A stretch of DNA of 64,000 nucleotides from Kribbella italica (GTDB taxonomy: Bacteria; Actinomycetota; Actinomycetes; Propionibacteriales; Kribbellaceae): assembly GCF_014205135.1 (NCBI RefSeq), contig NZ_JACHMY010000001.1, positions 6,820,001-6,884,000 of the forward strand. Direction: 5' to 3'. The position numbers and the translations under genes are program-made. Under the pieces are notes generated by a model that saw only the letters and a list, made by a program, of their open reading frames with translations, was not told the origin of the DNA and did not search any database. Numbering within the stretch: the stretch's first letter is position 1; each line of letters opens with the position of its first letter. This document shows positions 34,030 through 41,064 of this stretch, in pieces.

Positions 34030-34224
34030 GTAGCGGCCTGGCCGCTACCGGTAGCGGCAACGCTACCCGTCCCGCTACCCCGCAACCCAGACCTGACCAG
34101 GCCGTTCATCCACGCGTAGCGGGTAGCGGCCACGGCTCCTCACGCCCAAAACAGCCCTCTGGAGGCATTCCATGCCCAGCAGTGCCGCTACCCCCTACCT
34201 GGTCGCCGCTACCCACGGTAGCGA
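34030..34224. repeat. GGTAGCGG iteron array, ten copies in both orientations
   Basis: Copies of the core GTAGCG (mostly as GGTAGCGG or its complement CCGCTACC) lie at about 34030, 34042, 34050, 34061, 34072, 34116, 34122, 34185, 34206 and 34217. The array starts 55 bases after traB and runs into the next gene. In mobile elements of this type the TraB recognition repeats (clt) lie near traB and are 8-mers, so this is the leading candidate; replication iterons are the alternative. Confidence 0.75.
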
Positions 34225-34507
34225 GATGGCCGCCACCGTCCACACGGCCGGACAGGTCGCCACCGTCGCCCTGGCCGTCACCGCCTGTGCCGTCTTCTAC
34301 CTCCTCACCTGCGCGGTCTGGCCGTTCGGGAAGTGCCGACGCTGCAAGGGCGCAGGCAAGTTCAAGTCCCCATTCGGCAACGCGCTCCGGCACTGCGGGA
34401 AGTGCGACGGCTCGGGTCTGCGGGTCCGGTTCGGCCGCAAGGTCATCGGCTACTACCGCCGCACCCGCAGCGCGGGCAGCAACTCGACCAGCAAGGGAGA
34501 CAAGTGA
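34172..34507 (+). CDS. Membrane-anchored DnaJ-type zinc-finger-like AICE protein
   Basis: 111 aa, ATG 34172 after TGGAGG. One transmembrane helix (TVALAVTACAVFYLLTCAVW), then CRRCKGAGKFKSP and CGKCDGSGLRVR, two CxxCxGxG units as in the DnaJ cysteine-rich zinc domain, and a basic tail. Such proteins recur in AICEs and actinobacterial plasmids near rep genes. It may bind DNA or protein at the membrane. The 5' end contains iteron copies. Its stop overlaps the prim-pol start (TGATG). Confidence 0.7.
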   Translation: MPSSAATPYLVAATHGSEMAATVHTAGQVATVALAVTACAVFYLLTCAVWPFGKCRRCKGAGKFKSPFGNALRHCGKCDGSGLRVRFGRKVIGYYRRTRSAGSNSTSKGDK

Positions 34508-35385
34508 TGACCGAGACCCTGACCGCAGCACTCGCCGCCGCAGCACACGGCTGGCCAGTGTTCATGCTCGGCCGCTCCAAGCGGCCGGTCGCCAACTGCG
34601 AGCCCTGCCGGATCGCCACCGACCATGACCCCGCGTCCTGCGGTCACCTGACCTGCCACGGGTTCTACGCCGCCACCACCGAACCGGATCGCATCACGGC
34701 GCTTGTTGCTGCCGTTCCCTACGGCCAGCTCGCCGTCCGCACCGGCGCCGTGTCCGGCCTCCTGGTGGTCGACGTCGATCCTGCGCACGGCGGAACGGAA
34801 AGCCTCAACCGGTTGCTGATCGGCGGGTTGCTGCCGCGCACTCGGCGGGTGATCACCGGCTCGGGTGGCCTGCACTTGTACTACCGCCACCCCGGCCAGC
34901 ACCTGCCGTCGCGGCCGATGCCCGGCCACCAGGGAATCGACATCAAGGCAGACGGCGGGTACGTCGTCCTCCCGCCGTCGATCCACCACCGCACCGGCCT
35001 GCCCTACCGGTGGGCGACCATCGGCGCGGCCGAGGTGATGGAGATGCCCCCCGCCTTGGTCACGGCCTGCCTGCCCCCTGCGCCGGCCGAATTGGCGACC
35101 CTCCAACCGGGCTCGACCACGGCGCGACCGGGCGGGGGCATCTCCCACCCGGACAAGCTCCTCGACGCTCACCTGGACGCCGTACGCCGTGCCCCGAAGG
35201 GGAAGCGCCGGGCGACCCTGTACGGCGCCGCGCGAGGGGTCGCGCGGATGGTCGCAGCCGGTGCGATCGACCCCGCCGACGCGGTCACCGCGCTGACCTT
35301 CGTCGGACACCAAGCCGCCCAGACCGACCGAGACATCAAAGCCGCCATCGACGGCGGTTTCCGCGACGAAGGGATCGCCGCATGA
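34507..35385 (+). CDS. Bifunctional primase/polymerase (prim-pol) replication protein
   Basis: 292 aa. Prim-pol domain in residues 1–190: the start ALAAAAHGWPVFMLGRSKRP, a cysteine cluster (NCEPCRIATDHDP, SCGHLTCHGFY), the catalytic VVDVDPAHGG, then ITGSGGLHLYYRHP and IDIKADGGYVVLPPS. These match the DxD-like metal site, the GGxHhYY histidine and the DhK(A/G)xGG(Y/F)hVhPPS motif. It should synthesise primers and extend DNA to start plasmid-mode replication. The C-terminal ~90 residues are helical. It overlaps the DUF3631 gene. Confidence 0.88.
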   Translation: MTETLTAALAAAAHGWPVFMLGRSKRPVANCEPCRIATDHDPASCGHLTCHGFYAATTEPDRITALVAAVPYGQLAVRTGAVSGLLVVDVDPAHGGTESLNRLLIGGLLPRTRRVITGSGGLHLYYRHPGQHLPSRPMPGHQGIDIKADGGYVVLPPSIHHRTGLPYRWATIGAAEVMEMPPALVTACLPPAPAELATLQPGSTTARPGGGISHPDKLLDAHLDAVRRAPKGKRRATLYGAARGVARMVAAGAIDPADAVTALTFVGHQAAQTDRDIKAAIDGGFRDEGIAA

Positions 35386-36704
35386 CCACCGACAACCACG
35401 ACCAGGCCGACGCCATCGACGGCGCCGAGCTGCTGGACGACGTGGCCGCGACCATCGGCCGCTACGTCATCTTGCCCAGCACGTCCGCCTTGATCGCAGT
35501 GGTTCTGTGGATCGCCGCCACGCACGCCATGGAAGCCTGGAACTGCGCCGCCCGGCTCGTCATCCGCGCACCCGAACGACGCTGCGGGAAGTCACGGCTA
35601 CTCGACATGGTCGAAGCCATGTGCCACCGGCCGCTGATGACCGTCAACGCCAGCCCGTCAGCGGTCTACCGCGCCATCGGCGCGAATCCGGGTCACCCGC
35701 CGACGCTGCTGATCGACGAAGCAGACACGATCTTTGGCCCGAAGGCAGGCGACAACGAAGCGCTGCGCGGTCTGCTCAACGCCGGTCACCAGCGCAACCG
35801 TCCAACGCTGCGGTGGGATGCCAGCACCCGGCAAAACGAGGAGATCGAGACGTTCGCTATGGCCGCCCTCGCGGGCATCGGCGCGATGCCGGACACGATC
35901 GAAGACCGCGCGGCCGTGATCCGGATGCGTCGCCGTGCGCGCGGTGAAACCGTCGCGCCGTACCGGATCCGCCGTGACGGCCCGGACCTCGACCTGCTGC
36001 GCCAGCGACTCAACCAGTGGATCACCCCGCACATCGACACACTCACCGACGCCACCCCGGATATGCCGCTGGAAGACCGTGCTGCCGACACCTGGGAACC
36101 GCTGATTGCTCTGGCCGATCTGGCAGGTGGGCAGTGGCCGCGCGCCGCCCGCAAAGCTGCCCTGTCTCTGACCAGCGACCACGACGCGAGCGATGAAGGA
36201 TCAATCCCGACCCGGCTGCTGGCCGACTGCCGTACCGCGTTCCAGGACGCCGACGCGCTTCAGACCGCTGTCCTGCTCGAACGGCTCTGCGCCGACCCTG
36301 AAGCGCCCTGGGCGACGCTGGGCGCCAACGGACTCACGGCCATGAAGATGGGCAACCTGCTGCGCGATTTCGAGATCCGCAGCGACACCATCCGCTTCAC
36401 CACCGGCCAAGCCAAAGGCTACGTCCGCAGCGATTTCACCGACGCATGGAACCGCTACTGCCCCGACCCAAAACCAGCGTCCGGGGAAGCCGTACCAGCC
36501 GTACCAGCCTCAACATCGCAGGTCAGCCCCGAAGAGGCTTCCCCCACTGGTACGGCTCAAGCCGTACCAAGCACCCAAGCCTCCTTGACCCTGACCTGCG
36601 AAAACGAGCCTGGTACGGCTGGTACGCCTTGGGGACCCCGACCCGTTCCACCCCTCTCCGACGACGGCGCCACTGACACCAATCACACCCGAGCGACCGC
36701 ATGA
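35382..36704 (+). CDS. DUF3631 helicase-like replication protein
   Basis: 440 aa from ATG 35382 (ATGA overlap). P-loop region APERRCGKSRLLDMVEAMCH (Walker A-like xxxCGKS), Walker B TLLIDEADTIFG and sensor-like DASTRQNEEIETFAMAALAG, followed by the DUF3631 C-terminal domain (NGLTAMKMGNLLRDFEIRS, KGYVRSDFTDAWNRYC). With prim-pol it forms the AICE RepPP-type module. The last 70 residues are low-complexity and their DNA holds six AGCCGTACCA repeats, so the gene end probably doubles as the origin. Confidence 0.85.
   Translation: MTTDNHDQADAIDGAELLDDVAATIGRYVILPSTSALIAVVLWIAATHAMEAWNCAARLVIRAPERRCGKSRLLDMVEAMCHRPLMTVNASPSAVYRAIGANPGHPPTLLIDEADTIFGPKAGDNEALRGLLNAGHQRNRPTLRWDASTRQNEEIETFAMAALAGIGAMPDTIEDRAAVIRMRRRARGETVAPYRIRRDGPDLDLLRQRLNQWITPHIDTLTDATPDMPLEDRAADTWEPLIALADLAGGQWPRAARKAALSLTSDHDASDEGSIPTRLLADCRTAFQDADALQTAVLLERLCADPEAPWATLGANGLTAMKMGNLLRDFEIRSDTIRFTTGQAKGYVRSDFTDAWNRYCPDPKPASGEAVPAVPASTSQVSPEEASPTGTAQAVPSTQASLTLTCENEPGTAGTPWGPRPVPPLSDDGATDTNHTRATA
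36488..36629. repeat. AGCCGTACCA iterons in the 3' end of the DUF3631 gene
   Basis: Decamer AGCCGTACCA or its complement occurs at 36488, 36497, 36548, 36560, 36611 and (one mismatch) 36620: two direct, one inverted, one direct, two inverted. The coding sequence here is Pro/Ala/Thr low-complexity, so the constraint seems to be on DNA. Replication origins inside or just after rep genes are usual in AICEs, which makes this the best oriV candidate. Confidence 0.7.
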
Positions 36705-36973
36705 ATGACCACAGGGAGCTGTTCGTGACTAACGCTCATGAGGGAGATGCCCAGTTGCAGCAGGCAACTAATGAACTGGCTCCGCTGCTGCTCACGGTTG
36801 AGGAGGCGGCAGCACGTCTCGGGCTTGGACGCACGTTCACGTTCGCACTCATTGGATCGGGCGAGCTGGAGTCTGTCGCCGTTGGCCGACTGCGGAGGGT
36901 CCCAGTCGAATGCCTGACGGAGTACGTGAACCGACTTCGCTCGGCCGCTCACCAGCACCAGACAGCCGCCTAG
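36701..36973 (+). CDS. xis: Excisionase (Xis), MerR-type HTH
   Basis: 90 aa, ATG 36701, overlapping the upstream stop as ATGA. The core LLTVEEAAARLGLGRTFTFA, then LIGSGELESVAVGRLRRVPV is the HTH_17/excisionase pattern. Such proteins bend att DNA to favour excision by the neighbouring integrase. It lies 12 bases upstream of int in the same operon, the standard AICE xis–int order. Confidence 0.88.
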   Translation: MNDHRELFVTNAHEGDAQLQQATNELAPLLLTVEEAAARLGLGRTFTFALIGSGELESVAVGRLRRVPVECLTEYVNRLRSAAHQHQTAA

Positions 36974-36985
36974 GAGGAGTTGAGA

Positions 36986-38263
36986 ATGGGACGCAAACCG
37001 AACCACGCCTCAAGCATCTACAAGGGCTCAGACGGTGGCTGGCACGGCCGAGTCACCGTCGGAGTCAAGGACGACGGAACGCCGGACCGGCGACACGTGC
37101 GCGGCAAGAGTGAGGCCGTCGTAACGAAGAAGGTGCGTGAGCTGGAGCGCTCCCGCGAGGACGGCAATGTCCGCAAGGCAGGAAAGCCGTGGACAGTAGA
37201 GATGTGGCTGAATCACTGGCTTGAGAACATCGCGCGGCCGAGTGTTCGAGAGTCGAGCTATGCGGCCTACGAGGTCGCCGTACGGAAGCACCTGATTCCT
37301 GGGATCGGTGCTCACAGACTCGACAAGCTTGAGCCTGAGCACCTCGAAAAGCTCTACCGGAAGATGCAGGAGGAGGGGAGCAAGGCAGGGACGGCCCATC
37401 AGGCTCACAGAACGATCCGCACGGCTCTTGGTGTGGCGCATCGCCGGAAGCGCATCACCAAGAATCCCGCTGCAATGGCCAAGCCGCCGCGAATCGATGA
37501 TGTGGATGACGAGGTAGAGCCGTACACCGTGGCTGAGGTCCAGCTCATTCTCGAGGAGGCCAAGAAGTCGCGGAACAGCACCCGATGGGCCTTCGCGCTT
37601 GCGCTTGGACTTCGCCAGGGCGAAGCGCTCGGCCTGATGTGGTCGGACGTCGACCTGGACAAAGGAGTACTCAGAGTCCGCCGAAGCCGGGTGAGGCCAA
37701 AGTACGAACACGGATGCGGTGACCAGTGCGGTAGGAAGCACGCGGGCTACTGCCCTGATCGACGGCAGGTCGGGCCGGAGGTCGCTAACACGAAGTCGAA
37801 GGCTGGCCGCCGCAGCATGGGGCTACCCGACAAGCTAGTAGAACTCCTGCGGGCGCATAAGAAGCAACAGGACGCCGAGCGATCAGCGGCGCGGCAGCTC
37901 TGGCAAGAAGGTGGTTGGGTGTTTGCGTCGGAGACAGGAGAGCCCCTGAATCCGAACACTGACTACCACCGGTGGAAGGAATTGCTGACAGCGGCTGAAG
38001 TCCGAGAAGGTCGGCTGCATGACGCCCGGCACACCGCCGCAACGGTTCTCCTGGTGCTCGGGGTGCCGGAGCGGGCAGTGATGGGGATCATGGGCTGGTC
38101 GACAACGGCCATGGCTGCCCGCTATCAGCACATCACCGAGGCAGTCCGTCGCGACATTGCCGACCGGGTCGGCGGCTTGCTCTGGGCCGTTCCCGACCTG
38201 CCTGCGACTCCGGAGGATCGAGACGAGGAAGGCGGAGCAGCGGGGGTCGCCGTACCGGCCTGA
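36986..38263 (+). CDS. int: Tyrosine recombinase integrase
   Basis: 425 aa from ATG 36986 (AGGAGGAG upstream). N-terminal arm-binding region (KPNHASSIYKGSDGGWHGRV), SAM-like core-binding domain (WLNHWLENIARPSVRESSYA, RTALGVAHRRKRI), and catalytic domain with Arg in LGLRQGEALGLMW, the HDARHTAATVLLVLG box (HxxR), MGWSTTAMAARYQH (His/Trp position) and the nucleophile Tyr in RYQHI. It integrates the element into tRNA-Ser and, with Xis, excises it. It lies about 140 bases from the attR core, as is typical. Confidence 0.95.
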   Translation: MGRKPNHASSIYKGSDGGWHGRVTVGVKDDGTPDRRHVRGKSEAVVTKKVRELERSREDGNVRKAGKPWTVEMWLNHWLENIARPSVRESSYAAYEVAVRKHLIPGIGAHRLDKLEPEHLEKLYRKMQEEGSKAGTAHQAHRTIRTALGVAHRRKRITKNPAAMAKPPRIDDVDDEVEPYTVAEVQLILEEAKKSRNSTRWAFALALGLRQGEALGLMWSDVDLDKGVLRVRRSRVRPKYEHGCGDQCGRKHAGYCPDRRQVGPEVANTKSKAGRRSMGLPDKLVELLRAHKKQQDAERSAARQLWQEGGWVFASETGEPLNPNTDYHRWKELLTAAEVREGRLHDARHTAATVLLVLGVPERAVMGIMGWSTTAMAARYQHITEAVRRDIADRVGGLLWAVPDLPATPEDRDEEGGAAGVAVPA

Positions 38264-38271
38264 CGGGGCCA

Positions 38272-38292
38272 AATGAGACCAGAACTGAGACC
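38272..38292. repeat. Right putative integrase arm site
   Basis: Two TGAGACC units 12 bases apart, matching 25520–25540 at 20 of 21 positions and in the same orientation. It lies 8 bases after the int stop codon and about 108 bases inside the right core. Confidence 0.65.
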
Positions 38293-38300
38293 ACACGAGA

Positions 38301-38334
38301 AACCGGCCCGGTCGCTGATGCGACCGGGCCGGTT
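38301..38334. terminator. Perfect 15-bp hairpin between int and the tRNA
   Basis: AACCGGCCCGGTCGC and its exact complement flank a TGAT loop. It serves as terminator for int (plus strand) and for tRNA-Ser (minus strand). It takes the position of the chromosomal hairpin at 25259–25295 but has a different sequence: the element brings its own. Confidence 0.8.
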
Positions 38335-38399
38335 CTACTTCGTTCTCTGCGAGTGACCGGATGTTGCTCTGACCAGCGGAAACACCGGTCAATCGGCCC

Positions 38400-38464
38400 C
38401 TCGGAGAGTGGCGGAGGATACGAGATTCGAACTCGTGAGGGGTTGCCCCCAACACGCTTTCCAA
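38400..38464. repeat. attR: 65-bp core within the intact tRNA-Ser gene
   Basis: Identical to 25361–25425. It spans the tRNA 3' half plus 9 bases beyond the CCA. The crossover must lie within it, most likely in the anticodon-stem/loop part, as for other tRNA-targeting tyrosine integrases. Confidence 0.9.
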
Positions 38465-38496
38465 GCGTGCGCCCTAGGCCACTAGGCGAATCCTCC
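38409..38496 (-). tRNA. tRNA-Ser (anticodon GGA)
   Basis: Read on the minus strand from 38496: acceptor GGAGGAT pairs with ATCCTCC, discriminator G, and an encoded CCA at 38411–38409. The anticodon arm CACGC-TTGGAAA-GCGTG gives anticodon GGA (Ser, UCC). The T arm is CGAGTTCGAATCTCG and the long variable arm is class II. It is the integration site of the AICE and remains intact after insertion. Confidence 0.97.
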
Positions 38497-39315
38497 AAGC
38501 GGAGAGAATACGCGAGCGGGGTGGGCGGGGGGAAATCGGGGGTGGGAAGCCCCGGAGTGGATCGAGGAGAGCCCTTCCGGAGCCAACGCCGCCCGGCAAC
38601 CGGGTGCATGGAGGACGCCTCGTCTCCCGGCAACCAGGCCAGGGATACAGCCGCCAGCTGCCGACGCCGGGCGCCGATCCCCACAGTCGGGCCACCCGGG
38701 GACTCCTCCGCGTCCGGCAACCGGCCGGTACCAGGATCCTGCCGCCTGCCGCCTGCCGCCTGCCGCCTGCCGCCTGCCGCCTGCCGCCTGCCGCCTGCCG
38801 CCTGCCGCCTGCCGCCTGCGCGTCCCGTGCACGGGCGCATCGGGCCTAACGGGATCTGCTCCGCACCTCCTGGCACCCTGCCTCGCGATTCGCGGCATCG
38901 TCCCCCGAGCCTCCTGGCATCCGCGCACACGGTGGTGATCGAGCCGGGCCACGGCGGCTTCCCTGCACCTCCCGGCATCTGCCCCGCGTGCCTCCCGGCA
39001 TCGTCAGCGCGCCTCCCGCCACCGCCCCCGCGCCTCCCGGCACCTGCCACCGCCTCCCGGCGTCCGCCTCCCGCGCCTTCCGGCATCGCCCCGCGCCGCC
39101 CGGCACTTGCCTTTCCGCGCTTTGCGCCCGGCTCCCTCGCATCGCGCCTCCCGGCACACGGGCCCCGGCGTTTCACCTCCCGGCGCCCGCATCTCGGTTC
39201 GCTCGTCGGCGACCGGCGACCGGCGACCGGCGACCGGCTGGTGATAGCGGGGACGGCATGCGTGGGGTTGTGAAAACGGGAGGCTTGGGACCGGGGTTGG
39301 TTCTAGGGTCGGGGG
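38497..39315. repeat. Low-complexity region: 7-bp tandem repeats and CCTCCCGGCA-like units
   Basis: It contains a near-perfect tandem array of the 7-mer CCTGCCG at 38738–38819 (about 11.7 copies), a second array of CGGCGAC at 39207–39240 (about 4.5 copies), and between them many imperfect CCTCCCGGCAtC units. The long overlapping frames code only for Arg/Pro/Gly/Ala low-complexity and I do not accept them as genes. The end of the region holds the promoter of the acetyltransferase gene. Confidence 0.8.
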
Positions 39316-39960
39316 ATGAGTGGAGTGCCTGATCCTGATGTGGTGCGGCCGGTGGTGGGGGCTGAGCGGGTGGTGTTGCTGAAGCCGTTGGTGCGGTCGG
39401 CGTTGATTGAAGTGGGGGAGTACACCTACTACGACGACCCCGACGATCCGGAGGGTTTCGAGACGCGGAACGTGCTTTATCACTACGGGCCGGAGAAGTT
39501 GCGGATCGGGAAGTACTGCGCGCTGGGGACCGGTACGACGTTTGTGATGAACGGGGCCAATCACCGGATGGACGGGCCTTCGACGTACCCGTTTCCGATC
39601 ATGGGTGGGGACTGGGCTGCGCACTTCGGGCTGATCACCGGGTTGCCGGGCCGTGGGGACACCGTGGTGGGGAACGACGTGTGGTTCGGGTTGGACGCGA
39701 AGGTGATGCCGGGTGTACGGATCGGGCACGGGGCGATCGTCGCGACGGGGGCGGTGGTGGTCGATGACGTGCCGGACTACGGGATCGTCGGTGGGAATCC
39801 GGCGAAGGTGATTCGGCGGCGGTTCAGCGATGAGGACGTCGAGCGGCTGCTGGCGATCGCTTGGTGGGACTGGCCGGCCGAGGTGGTCACCCAGCATGTC
39901 CCGGCGATCATGGCGGGGAGCATTGACGAGCTGGAGAGCGTGTGGAAGTCCGTCCGCTAG
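39316..39960 (+). CDS. Xenobiotic acetyltransferase (CatB/Vat-like, left-handed beta-helix)
   Basis: 214 aa. Hexapeptide repeats of the LbH fold run from KLRIGKYCALGTGTTFVMNG to VMPGVRIGHGAIVATGAVVV, with the family hallmarks ANHRMDGPSTYPFPIMGGDW (catalytic His in NHRMD), GDTVVGNDVWFGLDA and VDDVPDYGIVGGNPAKVIRR. Vat enzymes acetylate streptogramin A and CatB acetylates chloramphenicol. Many chromosomal homologues have unknown acceptors, so resistance is only a possibility. Its 3' end overlaps the GNAT–SET gene by 19 bases. Confidence 0.88.
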   Translation: MSGVPDPDVVRPVVGAERVVLLKPLVRSALIEVGEYTYYDDPDDPEGFETRNVLYHYGPEKLRIGKYCALGTGTTFVMNGANHRMDGPSTYPFPIMGGDWAAHFGLITGLPGRGDTVVGNDVWFGLDAKVMPGVRIGHGAIVATGAVVVDDVPDYGIVGGNPAKVIRRRFSDEDVERLLAIAWWDWPAEVVTQHVPAIMAGSIDELESVWKSVR

Positions 39961-41039
39961 GCGCTGCCGACGTTGAGGCCGTCCAGGGGCTGATCGAGTC
40001 TGATCCGGGTTACAACGAGCGGATCACGGGAGCGCCGCCTGGCGCGGCTGACGCGCAGGGCCTGCTGACGATGCGGCCGCCGGGGCTGAGCGCCGAGGCG
40101 AAGGTGGTCCTTGGGGTGTTCGAGGGCGATGAGTCCGCGGCGGTCGAGGACGCACAATCCAAGGCGGCTGACGACGACGGGTCAGGGTCGTCCGAAGACC
40201 ATGGGTTCGGGGCGACGAACAGCGGCAAGTCGGCGGGTGGTGGCGGCGAGTTGGTTGCGGTTGTTGATCTTCTTCGCGGATATCCGGATGAGTCGGTTGC
40301 GTTCATTGGCCTGCTTCAGGTGCGTCGTGGCCGGCAGGGGCGCGGGATCGGGCGTACGGCGTACCGGCTGGTGGAGCAGTACGTCGTGGAGAACTGGATG
40401 GAGGTCCGACGCCTTCGGCTGGCGGTGGTCGATACGAACGCGGAGTCGGCGACGCCGTTCTGGGTTCGGCAGGGGTTCGAGGCGACCGGCGAGGCGAAGG
40501 CGTACGAGAACGAGGCGGTGACCTCGACGGCTCGGCTCTACGAGAAGGCGCTGTGCTGGGCGCATCCGCACCTCGTCGTACGGGAGTCGTCGATCGCGGG
40601 GCAGGGATTGTTCGCCACGGCACCGATCGCTGCCGGCGAGGTCGTCTCGGTGCTGGCCGGGCGCAAGGTGTCGACGGCTGAGCTGACCGAGCTGCTGAAG
40701 CATCCGCCGGTCGACACGATCACGCTGGAGGAGGATCTCCACCTGGTCCTTCCGAACGACCCGCGACCGGTCATTGCGTACGGCAACCACGGCTGCGACC
40801 CGAACACCTGGTGGACCGACGCCGTCACCCTGACCGCTCGCCGGGACTTCGCGCCCGGAGACGAGCTGACCAGCGACTACGGCACCAGCACGGGCATCCC
40901 GGACTGGCAGATGAGCTGTGCTTGCGGCTCAGCTCTCTGCCGTCGGCTGATCACTGGATCGGACTGGCAACTGCCGGAGCTTCAGGACCGGTACGGCGAC
41001 CACTGGATCCCCGAGCTGCTAGCCCGCCAGAATCGCTAG
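39942..41039 (+). CDS. GNAT acetyltransferase–SET methyltransferase fusion
   Basis: 365 aa from GTG 39942. Residues 1–200 are a GNAT domain with a Gly/Ser-rich insert (about 68–100) and the acetyl-CoA motif LLQVRRGRQGRGIGRTAYRL. Residues 206–345 are a SET domain: RESSIAGQGLFATAPIAAGE, NHGCDPN (about 282, the NHxC motif), FAPGDELTSDYG (catalytic Tyr) and a post-SET cluster CACGSALCRR. It would thus acetylate and methylate, probably lysines or amines, of an unknown target. Both active sites look intact. It overlaps the xenobiotic acetyltransferase gene and is probably co-translated. Confidence 0.85.
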   Translation: MEVRPLGAADVEAVQGLIESDPGYNERITGAPPGAADAQGLLTMRPPGLSAEAKVVLGVFEGDESAAVEDAQSKAADDDGSGSSEDHGFGATNSGKSAGGGGELVAVVDLLRGYPDESVAFIGLLQVRRGRQGRGIGRTAYRLVEQYVVENWMEVRRLRLAVVDTNAESATPFWVRQGFEATGEAKAYENEAVTSTARLYEKALCWAHPHLVVRESSIAGQGLFATAPIAAGEVVSVLAGRKVSTAELTELLKHPPVDTITLEEDLHLVLPNDPRPVIAYGNHGCDPNTWWTDAVTLTARRDFAPGDELTSDYGTSTGIPDWQMSCACGSALCRRLITGSDWQLPELQDRYGDHWIPELLARQNR

Positions 41040-41064
41040 CCATCAGGCGACAGCCGACCCGGTG

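Larger units (their letters stand above)
25426..38399. mobile_element. AICE (integrative and conjugative element) in tRNA-Ser
   Basis: Bounded by 65-bp identical repeats at 25361–25425 and 38400–38464 (offset 13,039 bases, giving the element size). It carries the standard AICE set: tyrosine integrase and excisionase next to the tRNA end, a prim-pol/DUF3631 replication pair, one TraB/FtsK-type translocase, small spread-region proteins and a GntR-type repressor, plus cargo near the far end. AICEs replicate as plasmids after excision and move double-stranded DNA with a single FtsK-like protein. All core genes look intact, so it could be functional. Confidence 0.93.

Noticed and set aside
38738-38819. 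CRISPR array
   Set aside because: The unit is 7 bases with no spacers; it is a simple tandem repeat.
38133-39273. Long overlapping frames on both strands next to the tRNA
   Set aside because: They run through the tRNA and tandem repeats and code only for Arg/Pro/Gly/Ala low-complexity; no domain, no ribosome site.
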